Assembly: GCF_000428585.1 (NCBI RefSeq)
Contig: NZ_AUAF01000015.1
Span: 1-64,000 of the forward strand
DNA from: Zooshikella ganghwensis DSM 15267
Lineage (GTDB): Bacteria; Pseudomonadota; Gammaproteobacteria; Pseudomonadales; Zooshikellaceae
Reading direction: 5' to 3'
Length of the DNA: 64,000 nt
Shown here: piece after piece, positions 11,017-19,392 of the stretch
How the letters are laid out: every line of letters begins with the position of its first letter
Numbering within the stretch: position 1 is the stretch's first letter
Notes under the pieces: model-generated
The model's database searches: none
What the model was told of the DNA's origin: nothing
What the model saw: only the letters and a program-made list of their open reading frames with translations
Position numbers and translations under genes: made by a program

Positions 11017-11060
11017 CTATTTGGCAGTCTTATTTTGATGGGGAAACATCTACCAAATAG
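11017..11060. terminator. Nested stem-loop between convergent genes
   Basis: CTATTTGG (11017-11024) pairs with CCAAATAG (11053-11060), and an inner GATG/CATC pair (11037-11050) nests inside. It lies between two convergent genes, so it could end transcription of either, but there is no T-run on the plus strand. Confidence 0.35.
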
Positions 11061-11093
11061 GGCCTCCAAATGATAGTTTGTTGGCATTCCTAG

Positions 11094-11933
11094 TTATAGC
11101 AACGCTTGGTAACCTTCTTTATAGCTTGGATACTTGAACTGATAGCCACTATCAAGCACGCTCTGGTTACTACATCGCTTACTTCCACCTCGTCCCATGG
11201 CAACGTCCTTGCTTGGTGTAACGCCGAGCTGCTTAGCCAGCCAAAGCGTTACCTCACGTAGCGGCACCGGCTGATTATCCACACCTATATAACAATCCTG
11301 TAAAGGCTGGTCCATACAGTCGAGTTTAATTAAATGCATTAACAAACCAACACAGTCTTCAATATGAATCCGGTTGCTGATGGGATTCGTGTCTTCAGAA
11401 CATACTTCACCTGACTGTACTTTTTTTATCAACCGCTCACGACCAGGGCCATAAATACCTGCAAAACGCACAACTGTTGTAGGATAAGAAACCTTCTCAA
11501 GCAACTGTTCAGCTTTCTGCATAACCACCCCAGCAAAATGTTTAGGGCTGATAGGCGTTGCTTCAGTTACAACTTCGCCAGCACGCTGCTCATATACACT
11601 GGTACTAGAAATAAAGAAAACTCGCTTAGGAGGGTTACCCTGCAACTGTTTTAATACATTGTGTAAACCAGTCACATAGGCTGATTCATAGCCTTCCTCA
11701 GTGTAAGCAGAAGCAGCCAAGCAATAGACGACATAATCAAAGGTTCTTGCTGGCCAGCATGATGCAAGTGATGTCATACAACTGACATCACACGAAACAG
11801 TCTTCAGCAACGAAGGTAATGCATTTTTTGTACGTCGAAGCCCATAAACCTCATGCCCTTGCTCACTTAGCTGGATACCTAAACGAGTGCCAAGGTCGCC
11901 ACAGCCCACAATTATGATAGATTTACGATGCAT
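11094..11933 (-). CDS. NAD(P)-dependent epimerase/dehydratase-like SDR protein (YeeZ type)
   Basis: ATG 11933 starts MHRKSIIIVGCGDLGTRLG, putting the Rossmann GxGxxG motif at the N-terminus as in this family; the longer ORF depends on a TTG with no support. The remaining 279 residues show FFISSTSVYEQ (Ser/Tyr region of extended SDRs), VVRFAGIYGPGRE and RIHIEDCVGLLMHLI. Extended short-chain dehydrogenases of this kind act on nucleotide sugars or similar, but the substrate here is unknown. It is divergent from oxyR. Confidence 0.85.
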   Translation of the reverse strand: MHRKSIIIVGCGDLGTRLGIQLSEQGHEVYGLRRTKNALPSLLKTVSCDVSCMTSLASCWPARTFDYVVYCLAASAYTEEGYESAYVTGLHNVLKQLQGNPPKRVFFISSTSVYEQRAGEVVTEATPISPKHFAGVVMQKAEQLLEKVSYPTTVVRFAGIYGPGRERLIKKVQSGEVCSEDTNPISNRIHIEDCVGLLMHLIKLDCMDQPLQDCYIGVDNQPVPLREVTLWLAKQLGVTPSKDVAMGRGGSKRCSNQSVLDSGYQFKYPSYKEGYQALL

Positions 11934-12142
11934 ATCAGGTCCAAATAGCTTAAAATTACCTACTATAGATAAGTAGCTAATTAATTTTATCAATCAAATA
12001 TTTGTAGTGTATGACTTTCCACGGCTCGATGACAAAAGAAAAATACTTTTCTTTTTTTCTATTTCTGTGGATAAAAAAACGTTATGACTACACTAAGTTG
12101 TCAGTAATGTGAATATAAATTAGATCAAGTACAGTAAGCGCT

Positions 12143-13141
12143 ATGACACTAACAGAACTCCGCTACATTGTGACCCTTGCTCAAGAGCAGCACTTTGGAC
12201 GTGCAGCTGAACGCTGTTTTGTTAGTCAACCCACATTAAGTGTGGGCGTTAAAAAACTAGAAGACGAACTAGGCATTGCGATTTTTGAACGTACAAAAAA
12301 TGCCGTACGTGTAACACCTATAGGTGAACGTATAGTAGAGCAAGCCCAAAAAGTACTTGAAGAAGCCGCAACCATTAAAGAGATATCCACTGCCGGTAAA
12401 GACCAGCTCACCACGCCTCTTCGCATTGGCGCGATTTACACGGTAGGCCCTTATTTATTTCCACATTTAATACCGCAGCTCCATGAACTAACGCCCTCAA
12501 TGCCGCTTTATATTGAGGAAAACTTTACAGCAGTACTGCGCCAAAAATTACGTAAAGGTGAGCTTGATGTCATTATCATTGCCCTACCGTTTACTGAACC
12601 AGATGTCGTTACACTATCCTTATTTGATGAACCATTCACAGTGTTATTGCCTGCCGAGCATGCTTTAACCAAGCAACAGGAAATCTCACGAGATCAGTTA
12701 GCCGAAAATAAGCTATTGCTACTTGGTGAAGGCCATTGCTTCCGTGACCAAATCCTCGAAGCCTGCCCCGCCCTGACACAAAAACGTGTTAATCACACTG
12801 AAGGCTTACAGACTGATATTGAGGCAAGCTCACTTGAGACTATACGGCATATGGTGGCTTCTGGGATGGGTATTACTGTTCTGCCCTTGTCTGCCGCTGA
12901 CAACAGTCACTACGCTGACGGTATTTTGACCACCCGATCTTTCACCTCGCCAGCACCTTTTCGGACTATTGCTCTAGCCTGGCGTGTTAGCTTTCCACGT
13001 CCTAAAGCCATTGATTTACTGTCGCAAGCTATTCGTCAGTGTGCTGTCAAAGGTGAATGTAAAGCAACAGATGACGCTGTCACCACGAGTGGTGCATCAC
13101 CTTCAGATAAAGAAAGGAATAAAGGAAAAGCATCCATTTAG
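12143..13141 (+). CDS. oxyR: Hydrogen peroxide-sensing LysR regulator OxyR
   Basis: This 332-residue LysR protein has the N-terminal winged helix (MTLTELRYIVTLAQEQHFGRAAERCFVSQPTLS) and the peroxide sensor segment LGEGHCFRDQILEAC. Cys199 and Cys208 fall at the same numbers as the E. coli disulfide pair, so the thiol switch looks intact. A Ser/Thr-rich C-terminal tail of about 25 residues extends past the usual end. OxyR activates peroxide defence genes. recG follows 15 bp later on the same strand, an order also known in Pseudomonas. Confidence 0.95.
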   Translation: MTLTELRYIVTLAQEQHFGRAAERCFVSQPTLSVGVKKLEDELGIAIFERTKNAVRVTPIGERIVEQAQKVLEEAATIKEISTAGKDQLTTPLRIGAIYTVGPYLFPHLIPQLHELTPSMPLYIEENFTAVLRQKLRKGELDVIIIALPFTEPDVVTLSLFDEPFTVLLPAEHALTKQQEISRDQLAENKLLLLGEGHCFRDQILEACPALTQKRVNHTEGLQTDIEASSLETIRHMVASGMGITVLPLSAADNSHYADGILTTRSFTSPAPFRTIALAWRVSFPRPKAIDLLSQAIRQCAVKGECKATDDAVTTSGASPSDKERNKGKASI

Positions 13142-13156
13142 TTAACGTAATCAATA

Positions 13157-15265
13157 ATGGAAAGCACCCCCTCACAACCACCACTACATCAAGTACCCAT
13201 CAGTGCACTTTCCGGTATAGGTAGCAGCACAGCGGCTAAACTACAACGGTTAGGAATAAGTTCTATTCAGGATTTGCTCCTCCATTTACCCTTTCGTTAT
13301 CAAGATAGAACACAGATAACCCCTATTAACCTACTTCAGCCCAGCGCTGAAGTCGTTATACAGGGCACCATCCAAAGTGCGCATTTAACACCCGGTAAGC
13401 GTCGAAGTTTAATTGTAAAAATAAAGGATGATTCTGGCTGCAGTTTACAGCTTCGCTTCTTTCATTTTGCTGCTGCCCAAAAACAGCAGTTTCAGTCAGG
13501 CCGGCTTATCCAGTGTTTTGGAGAAGTTCGACGTGGACAACACGGGTTAGAATTAATCCATCCAGAATATGAATTTATTAATACATCTACCGCTTCACTC
13601 TCTCCCTCTGCTGACATGGCGGCATTAACACCCGTTTACCCGACAACAGAGGGGTTAACGCAAAAAAAAATACGTCAGTATTGTCAGCAAGCACTCAAAT
13701 ACCTACCACAACTTAAAGAGTTATTACCTGATGAAGCAGCTCTCCCTCCTCAGCTAATGCCTTTGAGCCAAGCAATAACAGTGCTGCACAACCCACCACC
13801 GTCCACCAATATCAGTCAACTTGAACAAGGTAGTCATCCAGCTCAACAGCGCTTATGCCTAGAAGAGCTGTTGGCTCACCATTTGAATTTATTGAAATTA
13901 CGTTTTACTAAACGACAATTAAAAAGTGCACCATTGCCCGCCGATACCCAGTATATTCCAGGTTTTTTAAGCTGCCTGCCCTTTGCACTCACCCAAGCTC
14001 AACAGAAAGTATATGATGAAATAGCCACTGATTTGGCTCACCATCACCCTATGCTGCGTTTAGTGCAAGGTGATGTTGGATCAGGCAAAACGGTAGTCGC
14101 AGCACTTGCAACGTTACATGCCATCGCCAATGGTCAACAAGCTGCCATTATGGCCCCTACAGAAATACTGGCTGAGCAGCATCTGGAAAACTTCTCGAAC
14201 TGGTTCACGCCACTTGGTATCAGCGTCTGTTGGCTTACTGGAAAAATGTCTACTAAAGAGCGAAACACTGCACTTGAAGCCATTCAATCTGGTCAAGCAC
14301 AACTGGTGGTAGGCACACATGCACTTTTTCAAGAGCATGTTTTATTTCATCAGCTGGCACTGGTTATTATTGATGAACAACATCGCTTTGGTGTTCACCA
14401 ACGCTTAGCCTTGACACAAAAAGGCGAAAGTAATCAGTATACTCCTCACCAGCTTATTATGACCGCAACCCCCATTCCCAGAACCCTCGCCATGAGTGCT
14501 TATGCTGATTTAAATTGCTCTGTCATTGATGAATTGCCCCCAGGAAGAACCCCCGTCAATACTGTCGCGATACCTGATACTCGTAGACCCATGGTTATAC
14601 AACGAGTACAGCATGCAATCCAAGAAGGGCGACAGGTTTACTGGGTTTGCACGTTGATCGAAACGTCTGAGGCAATAGAAAGTCAAGCTGCAGAAGAAAC
14701 GGCTGAGCTTCTTAAAGAACAATTACCAGGAATTCGGGTTGGATTAATTCATGGCCGAATGAAAGCCAATGAAAAGGCCGCAGTAATGGCAGCATTTAAA
14801 GAGGGTAACCTTGATTTATTAGTCGCCACAACTGTTATAGAAGTCGGTGTCAATGTTCCCAACGCCAGCTTAATGATTATTGAAAACCCAGAACGTTTAG
14901 GGCTTGCCCAACTACATCAATTACGTGGCCGCGTTGGCCGTGGCTCAGTTGCCAGTCATTGTGTGTTGTTGTACCACCATCCTCTATCACATCAAAGTCG
15001 TGAACGTTTAAGTATTATGCGCGAAACCAATGATGGCTTTTTAATTGCCGAAAAAGACTTACAGTTAAGAGGTCCCGGAGAAGTATTGGGTACACGTCAA
15101 ACAGGTGTCGCCAACTTAAAAATTGCTGATATTCTACGTGACCAAGCACTATTACCCACAGTGCAACACATCGCCCAATTATTATTAACTCATTATCCTG
15201 AGCGCGTCGATACCATTATTGAGCGCTGGTTAGATCAAGAAGTAATAAACTACGCAAGGGTATAA
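13157..15265 (+). CDS. recG: ATP-dependent DNA helicase RecG
   Basis: The 702-residue protein has the N-terminal wedge (OB) domain (VVIQGTIQSAHLTPGKRRSL), Walker A LVQGDVGSGKTVVAALA near residue 300, the DEQH box (VIIDEQHRFGVHQR), MTATPIPRTLAMS and the C-terminal QLRGRVGRG motif. RecG remodels stalled replication forks and Holliday junctions by branch migration. Length and motifs are complete. It is probably cotranscribed with oxyR. Confidence 0.97.
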   Translation: MESTPSQPPLHQVPISALSGIGSSTAAKLQRLGISSIQDLLLHLPFRYQDRTQITPINLLQPSAEVVIQGTIQSAHLTPGKRRSLIVKIKDDSGCSLQLRFFHFAAAQKQQFQSGRLIQCFGEVRRGQHGLELIHPEYEFINTSTASLSPSADMAALTPVYPTTEGLTQKKIRQYCQQALKYLPQLKELLPDEAALPPQLMPLSQAITVLHNPPPSTNISQLEQGSHPAQQRLCLEELLAHHLNLLKLRFTKRQLKSAPLPADTQYIPGFLSCLPFALTQAQQKVYDEIATDLAHHHPMLRLVQGDVGSGKTVVAALATLHAIANGQQAAIMAPTEILAEQHLENFSNWFTPLGISVCWLTGKMSTKERNTALEAIQSGQAQLVVGTHALFQEHVLFHQLALVIIDEQHRFGVHQRLALTQKGESNQYTPHQLIMTATPIPRTLAMSAYADLNCSVIDELPPGRTPVNTVAIPDTRRPMVIQRVQHAIQEGRQVYWVCTLIETSEAIESQAAEETAELLKEQLPGIRVGLIHGRMKANEKAAVMAAFKEGNLDLLVATTVIEVGVNVPNASLMIIENPERLGLAQLHQLRGRVGRGSVASHCVLLYHHPLSHQSRERLSIMRETNDGFLIAEKDLQLRGPGEVLGTRQTGVANLKIADILRDQALLPTVQHIAQLLLTHYPERVDTIIERWLDQEVINYARV

Positions 15266-15661
15266 ATCAGGTTACATATAAGTTGCATATAAATAAAATT
15301 TCGCGAAGAGTATACCGGGATAAAAACCACATAATAAAATTCTACTCTTATACATATCTACTATGAGAGCAAACTAAAAAAACAAAATTAACCTCGCCTT
15401 TATTAAAAATATTCTTCTTTGGTGTAACAGTTACTATTTTCTCACCTTAAATAAAATTAGTCTAAAAAAACAAATTAATTATAAGCACCAACAATACTCT
15501 TTGTTTTTTCACCAAATTATTGTGACTTTATTCCGGTAATAGTGTTACCGGTAAATATATGGACACCTTTAAAAAAGCACATTTATAAAGGAATCCACAT
15601 TACAAAGAGTAAACACCCAATTTGAAAAGCGAGATTTACACCCATTAACAGGGCTTAGCCA
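15266..15661. other. Intergenic region upstream of the trypsin-like protease
   Basis: These 396 bp are AT-rich and hold no credible ORF. The only clear structure is the CCGGTAA/TTACCGG palindrome annotated separately. Confidence 0.6.
15533..15551. promoter_or_regulatory. 19-bp palindrome, possible operator
   Basis: CCGGTAA (15533-15539), a 5-bp spacer and TTACCGG (15545-15551) make a perfect dyad about 110 bp before the protease start. The size and symmetry resemble a binding site for a dimeric regulator. There is no T-run, so it is not a typical terminator for recG. Confidence 0.4.
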
Positions 15662-17050
15662 ATGAAAGATAAGTCACCCCCTATAAAGACAATTCAACTG
15701 TCCTTATCCACATTATTTATTGCAGTAGCAAGTGTCGTTCATGCCGCACCCGAACAGCTTGTTATCAATCCCAACTACCAACAGGCAAAAAATTCAAAAC
15801 CGACACAGGAAATAGTCGGTGGACGAGAGTCAAATTTTGCAGAACGAAAATTTATGGCATGGCTTGGTGGTTGTGGTGGCAGCATTCTTAACAAGGAATG
15901 GGTTCTAACCGCAGCCCACTGTAAGGGAGTCAGAAACGTAACAGTGGGACGCTTTGACCGAACCAATAGTCGGCAAGGTGAAGTTATTCCTATTGAGCGG
16001 TTTATTTCACATCCTAGATATAACAGTCGCTCATCAGATAATGACATTGCATTAGTAAAATTAAGTCGCCCTATCAAAGCTGATGTCAGCACAATAAAGC
16101 TTGCTGATACTAATATCCATCATTCGGCAGCACAACCAGGTGCAACTTCTACTGTTGCTGGCTGGGGTAGCACACAAGCAAACTTCAGAGGAGCACTTCC
16201 GAACAAGTTACGCGAGGTTGATGTACCGATTGTCTCTCAACAAGAATGTCAGCAGGCTTATTATGGACTGACAGATAACATGGTTTGTGCGGGCTATCGC
16301 CAGGGTGGAAAAGACTCATGTCAAGGTGATAGCGGCGGACCACTTTTTGTGAAATGGTATAACACCTTATACCAAGTTGGCGTTGTTAGCTTTGGTTCTG
16401 GCTGTGCTCGACCAGGCTACCCTGGCGTTTATACCAAAGTCGCGAATTATAATGACTGGATTAAAAAATACGTAGAACTGGATACTACCCCTAACCCAGA
16501 TCCAGGTACACCTGATCCGAGTGATCCTGACGACCCTAACAAGCCAGATCCTAACGATCCAAGTGACCCTAATGACCCTGATGGTCCTGGCTGGCCCGAT
16601 CCAAACGATCCTGATTCACCGGACCCAAATGATCCAAGCGACCCCAACGATCCTGATGGGCCTGACTGGCCAGATCCTAATGATCCAAGTGACCCCAACG
16701 ATCCTGATGGGCCAGGTTGGCCAGATGACCCTAATGATCCAGACATCCCAGTGCCACCGCAACCACCTGGTGACGGCGATGGTGATGACCCAGATATCCC
16801 TGTACCACCGCAACCACCCGGTGATGGCGATGATGATGACCCAGGTATCCCAGTGCCACCACAACCACCTGGTGATGGCGATGATGATGACCCAAGCATC
16901 CCAGTGCCACCACAACCACCCGGTGATGGCGATGATGATGACCCAGGCATCCCAGTGCCACCACAACCACCCGGTGATGGCGATGATCCAGACTGGCCAG
17001 ATTCAGATGATGACTTGCCACCACCACCTCCCCCTCCATCCTACTTTTAA
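15662..17050 (+). CDS. Secreted trypsin-like serine protease with Pro/Asp repeat tail
   Basis: The 462-residue product has a signal peptide (about residues 1-29, ending VVHAA), a propeptide, and a chymotrypsin-fold domain starting at IVGG (residue 51). The triad is His86 (TAAHC), Asp128 (SDNDIALVKL) and Ser224 (GDSGGP). Asp218, six residues before the Ser, predicts trypsin-like Lys/Arg specificity. The residue before IVGG is Glu, not the Arg/Lys of self-activating trypsins, so another protease may activate it. From about residue 278 the chain is a low-complexity tail of DPNDPSDP units and then five 17-residue IPVPPQPPGDGD units, probably a stalk or a calcium-binding spacer. A terminator follows. 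Confidence 0.93.
   Translation: MKDKSPPIKTIQLSLSTLFIAVASVVHAAPEQLVINPNYQQAKNSKPTQEIVGGRESNFAERKFMAWLGGCGGSILNKEWVLTAAHCKGVRNVTVGRFDRTNSRQGEVIPIERFISHPRYNSRSSDNDIALVKLSRPIKADVSTIKLADTNIHHSAAQPGATSTVAGWGSTQANFRGALPNKLREVDVPIVSQQECQQAYYGLTDNMVCAGYRQGGKDSCQGDSGGPLFVKWYNTLYQVGVVSFGSGCARPGYPGVYTKVANYNDWIKKYVELDTTPNPDPGTPDPSDPDDPNKPDPNDPSDPNDPDGPGWPDPNDPDSPDPNDPSDPNDPDGPDWPDPNDPSDPNDPDGPGWPDDPNDPDIPVPPQPPGDGDGDDPDIPVPPQPPGDGDDDDPGIPVPPQPPGDGDDDDPSIPVPPQPPGDGDDDDPGIPVPPQPPGDGDDPDWPDSDDDLPPPPPPPSYF
16555..16984 (+). repeat. Coding tandem repeats in the protease tail
   Basis: An irregular Asp-Pro-Asn block (16555-16740, units like DPNDPSDPNDPDGPGWP) is followed by 51-bp units starting at 16745, 16796, 16847, 16898 and 16949. 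Each encodes IPVPPQPPGDGD plus an acidic spacer. The units are nearly identical at the DNA level, so copy number may vary between strains. Confidence 0.9.
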
Positions 17051-17056
17051 ACTTAT

Positions 17057-17095
17057 CCCCAGAGTTTTACTCTGGGGTTTCTGTTTTTAGTTTTT
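17057..17095 (+). terminator. Rho-independent terminator of the protease gene
   Basis: CCCCAGAG (17057-17064), loop TTTTA and CTCTGGGG (17070-17077) form a perfect 8-bp GC-rich stem, followed by T-rich sequence (TTTCTGTTTTTAGTTTTT). It begins seven bases after the stop codon. Confidence 0.92.
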
Positions 17096-17277
17096 CCTAC
17101 TTTTTTAAGTAACTTTTCTACTTTTTAAGTAACAGAGCATTCAATTATTTTTTCCGCTTATTTATTGTTGAATGCAAAATGGTTTCATAGTTTTTTGCCA
17201 TTCTTTACTACGATCAGTAGCTCTTTGACTACACTAATTGAAAGATTTAATCGTTTAGTCGGAAAGGTACTAGTCCA

Positions 17278-18660
17278 ATGCCTATTCCTGAGCAAGTACA
17301 AAAATTGCTGGAAAGCGAGCATATTTCATATGGTATTACAGGACATGAGCAAATTATGAGGCCAGCTAACACCCTACCACCAAACGTTGCTGTGTCAGTT
17401 GTGTTAGAGGATAATGAGGGGAAATTACAGCTTATCTTTCCTCACGATCACCTCATTGACTTAAACACTTTAAATGAGCGCTTAGGTCGAAACCTCACTG
17501 CTATTGCTCCGGAAAATCTACAGCATATTTTGCAAAGCCAAGGGGTTGATGCGCTGCCCGGTATTCCACAGCTCACTGGATTTCCAACCATTGTTGATGA
17601 TCGTTTATTTGACCATAATGAGCTTTACTTAGAGTCAGGTCAGTTAGGCCACTTTATCAAGATAAGAATGGCGGATTTCAAGCAAATTTTGCAAAACGCC
17701 ACGCCAATGCAGGTAACAGAAAAAATTCCAAACCGGCCACTTACTACAGATACAAATACTGATGTTAAAGAATTAACCTTAGCTGTAGAAAACTTTACCT
17801 CTCTTCGAATAAAGCAAAGACTAGAGCAAACCATTGAAATTCCACCTTTACCTGAAACAGCACAACGTATTATTCAACTTCGTGTTGATCCAAATGCAGC
17901 CGTGAAAGATCTTGTTGACATTGTGGAACGTGATCCCAGCCTGGCAGCACAAGTCGTAAGCTGGGCCTCTTCTCCTTACTATGCGGCCCCTGGTCGAGTA
18001 CGCTCCATCGAAGATGCTATTGTCAGAGTACTGGGTTTTGACTTGGTGATTAACCTGGCAATTGGCCTATCGTTGGGTAAAGCTTTACAACCCCCTAAAG
18101 ATCACCCCCATGGCTTCACGCCGTATTGGCACCAGGCTGCTTTTACTGCCACATCGGTCGAATCCTTAGTACGCCAAATTCCGTTAAAAAAACGTCCTGA
18201 ACTCGGACTCTCTTATCTATGTGGATTACTCCATAATTTTGGTTATTTAGTGTTAGCCTATGTTTTTCCACCTTATTTTTCGCTTATTTGCCGTCATATA
18301 GAAGCGAATCCACATATTAACCATGTTGATATTGAACGGCATATTATTGGTGTATCTCGTGACCAGATTGGTGGTTGGTTAATGCAAATATGGGATATGC
18401 CTGAAGAGGTTTGCACAGCCATTCGCTACCAAAATGAGGCCGAGTATTCTGGTACTCATCAAGAATATCCACACTTATTAAATATTACTGGCCGACTATT
18501 GCGTCAGCATGGCATTGGTGATGCGCCTGACGAAGGCATTATTCCTCAATTATATGAGTATTTAGAGTTAAACCCTGCAAATGCAGCTAATGCAGTTGCA
18601 TCAATTGTTGAGTGCGAAAGCGAAATTGAACAACTCAGTCAATTTTTTAAATCAGCGTAA
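17278..18660 (+). CDS. YbaK-like deacylase domain fused to an HDOD signalling domain
   Basis: The N-terminal 140 or so residues of this 460-residue protein resemble YbaK/ProX-type aminoacyl-tRNA deacylases (VAVSVVLEDNEGKLQLIFPHDHLIDLNTLNERLGR, then PGIPQLTGFPTIVDD). From about residue 180 an HDOD domain follows (IPPLPETAQRIIQLRVDPNAAVKDLVDIVERDPSLAAQVVSWASS; later LCGLLHNFGYL). HDOD proteins act in signalling and regulation, often without catalysis. This two-domain type occurs in pseudomonads at the same place next to recG. What the deacylase-like part does here is unknown. Confidence 0.85.
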   Translation: MPIPEQVQKLLESEHISYGITGHEQIMRPANTLPPNVAVSVVLEDNEGKLQLIFPHDHLIDLNTLNERLGRNLTAIAPENLQHILQSQGVDALPGIPQLTGFPTIVDDRLFDHNELYLESGQLGHFIKIRMADFKQILQNATPMQVTEKIPNRPLTTDTNTDVKELTLAVENFTSLRIKQRLEQTIEIPPLPETAQRIIQLRVDPNAAVKDLVDIVERDPSLAAQVVSWASSPYYAAPGRVRSIEDAIVRVLGFDLVINLAIGLSLGKALQPPKDHPHGFTPYWHQAAFTATSVESLVRQIPLKKRPELGLSYLCGLLHNFGYLVLAYVFPPYFSLICRHIEANPHINHVDIERHIIGVSRDQIGGWLMQIWDMPEEVCTAIRYQNEAEYSGTHQEYPHLLNITGRLLRQHGIGDAPDEGIIPQLYEYLELNPANAANAVASIVECESEIEQLSQFFKSA

Positions 18661-19029
18661 TTATCGAGGTAACCAGTATTTAGCAATCCCTTGAAACCAC
18701 ATTACTTGGCTTAGATCACCCGTCACAATTAATTGCTTTTCTTGAATGGCTTGCATAAAAGCAAGCTGAGAGTTTTTTGCAGTTAATACCGCAAGCCCCG
18801 TTCCTGCATCTTTGAAAGAAATGGCAAAGTCATGCTGATCGGCTACGCCTGACCGGCTCAAAATTTTCTGATTTTCTATAATAAAGTGACGAGCAACACG
18901 CTGATCATCTGTCTGAAATTGCACTGTTAATTGTTTATCATCTAATTTTTTTCGTAATTTTTCATTGCGTTTACTGGCTCGTCCCATCAATAATCCCATA
19001 ACCCATAACAACAATTTCAGCTTTATCAT
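18661..19029 (-). CDS. Conserved small protein with SCP2-like features
   Basis: The 122-residue protein starts with a short hydrophobic stretch (LKLLLWVMGLLMG), then a basic helix and an alpha/beta region (HDFAISFKDAGTGLAVLTAKNSQLAFMQAIQEKQLIVTGDLSQVMWFQGIAKYWL) that resembles sterol carrier protein 2-like domains, including the late VTGDLS turn. Its stop directly abuts the convergent HDOD gene. It lies 6 bp downstream of the HU gene and may be cotranscribed with it. Function is unknown. Confidence 0.65.
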   Translation of the reverse strand: MIKLKLLLWVMGLLMGRASKRNEKLRKKLDDKQLTVQFQTDDQRVARHFIIENQKILSRSGVADQHDFAISFKDAGTGLAVLTAKNSQLAFMQAIQEKQLIVTGDLSQVMWFQGIAKYWLPR

Positions 19030-19035
19030 CTTACT

Positions 19036-19311
19036 TCACCCATTCACTATTTCTTTTAATTTTTTACCTGCTTTAAAACTCACAGTATTGGTTGCTGGAA
19101 TTTCTATTGGCTGTCCTGTTTGCGGGTTTTTTCCTATCCGTGCCTTTCGATGTTGCCTGGAAAAAGTACCAAAGCCAATAAGCACAACATCACGCTCACG
19201 ACTGAGGGCCAATTGTATTTCATCCAGTATTGCAGTTAATACATGAGAAGCTTGTTCCTTCGTCATTGATGTATGATCAGCAATTGCAGAAATTAACTCT
19301 GGCTTATGCAC
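19036..19311 (-). CDS. HU-family DNA-binding protein
   Basis: The 91-residue protein has the HU/IHF fold: helical N-terminus (MHKPELISAIADHTSMTKEQASHVLTAILDEI), GFGTFSRQHRKARIGKNPQTGQPIEIPATNTVSFKAGKKLKE. The arm carries the conserved R-x-GRNP-like KNPQTG and the Pro that kinks DNA. It is a nucleoid protein, HU by the arm sequence; which paralogue cannot be decided. Conserved neighbour of the rubredoxin reductase gene. Confidence 0.93.
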   Translation of the reverse strand: MHKPELISAIADHTSMTKEQASHVLTAILDEIQLALSRERDVVLIGFGTFSRQHRKARIGKNPQTGQPIEIPATNTVSFKAGKKLKEIVNG

Positions 19312-19392
19312 ACTCTGTCCCTCATATTTTTTTATAAGTATTATTTATTTTTTGATACCGGCCTTTTGCTAATATCCTTTTGATAGCGCCCA

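Noticed and set aside
16447-16966. Long reverse-strand and other-frame ORFs over the protease tail
   Set aside because: They are low-complexity shadows of the Pro/Asp repeats and lack start signals or sensible protein sequence.
16555-16984. CRISPR-like array, because of regular 51-bp repeats
   Set aside because: The repeats lie in frame inside the protease gene, have no variable spacers and encode a repeat peptide tail.
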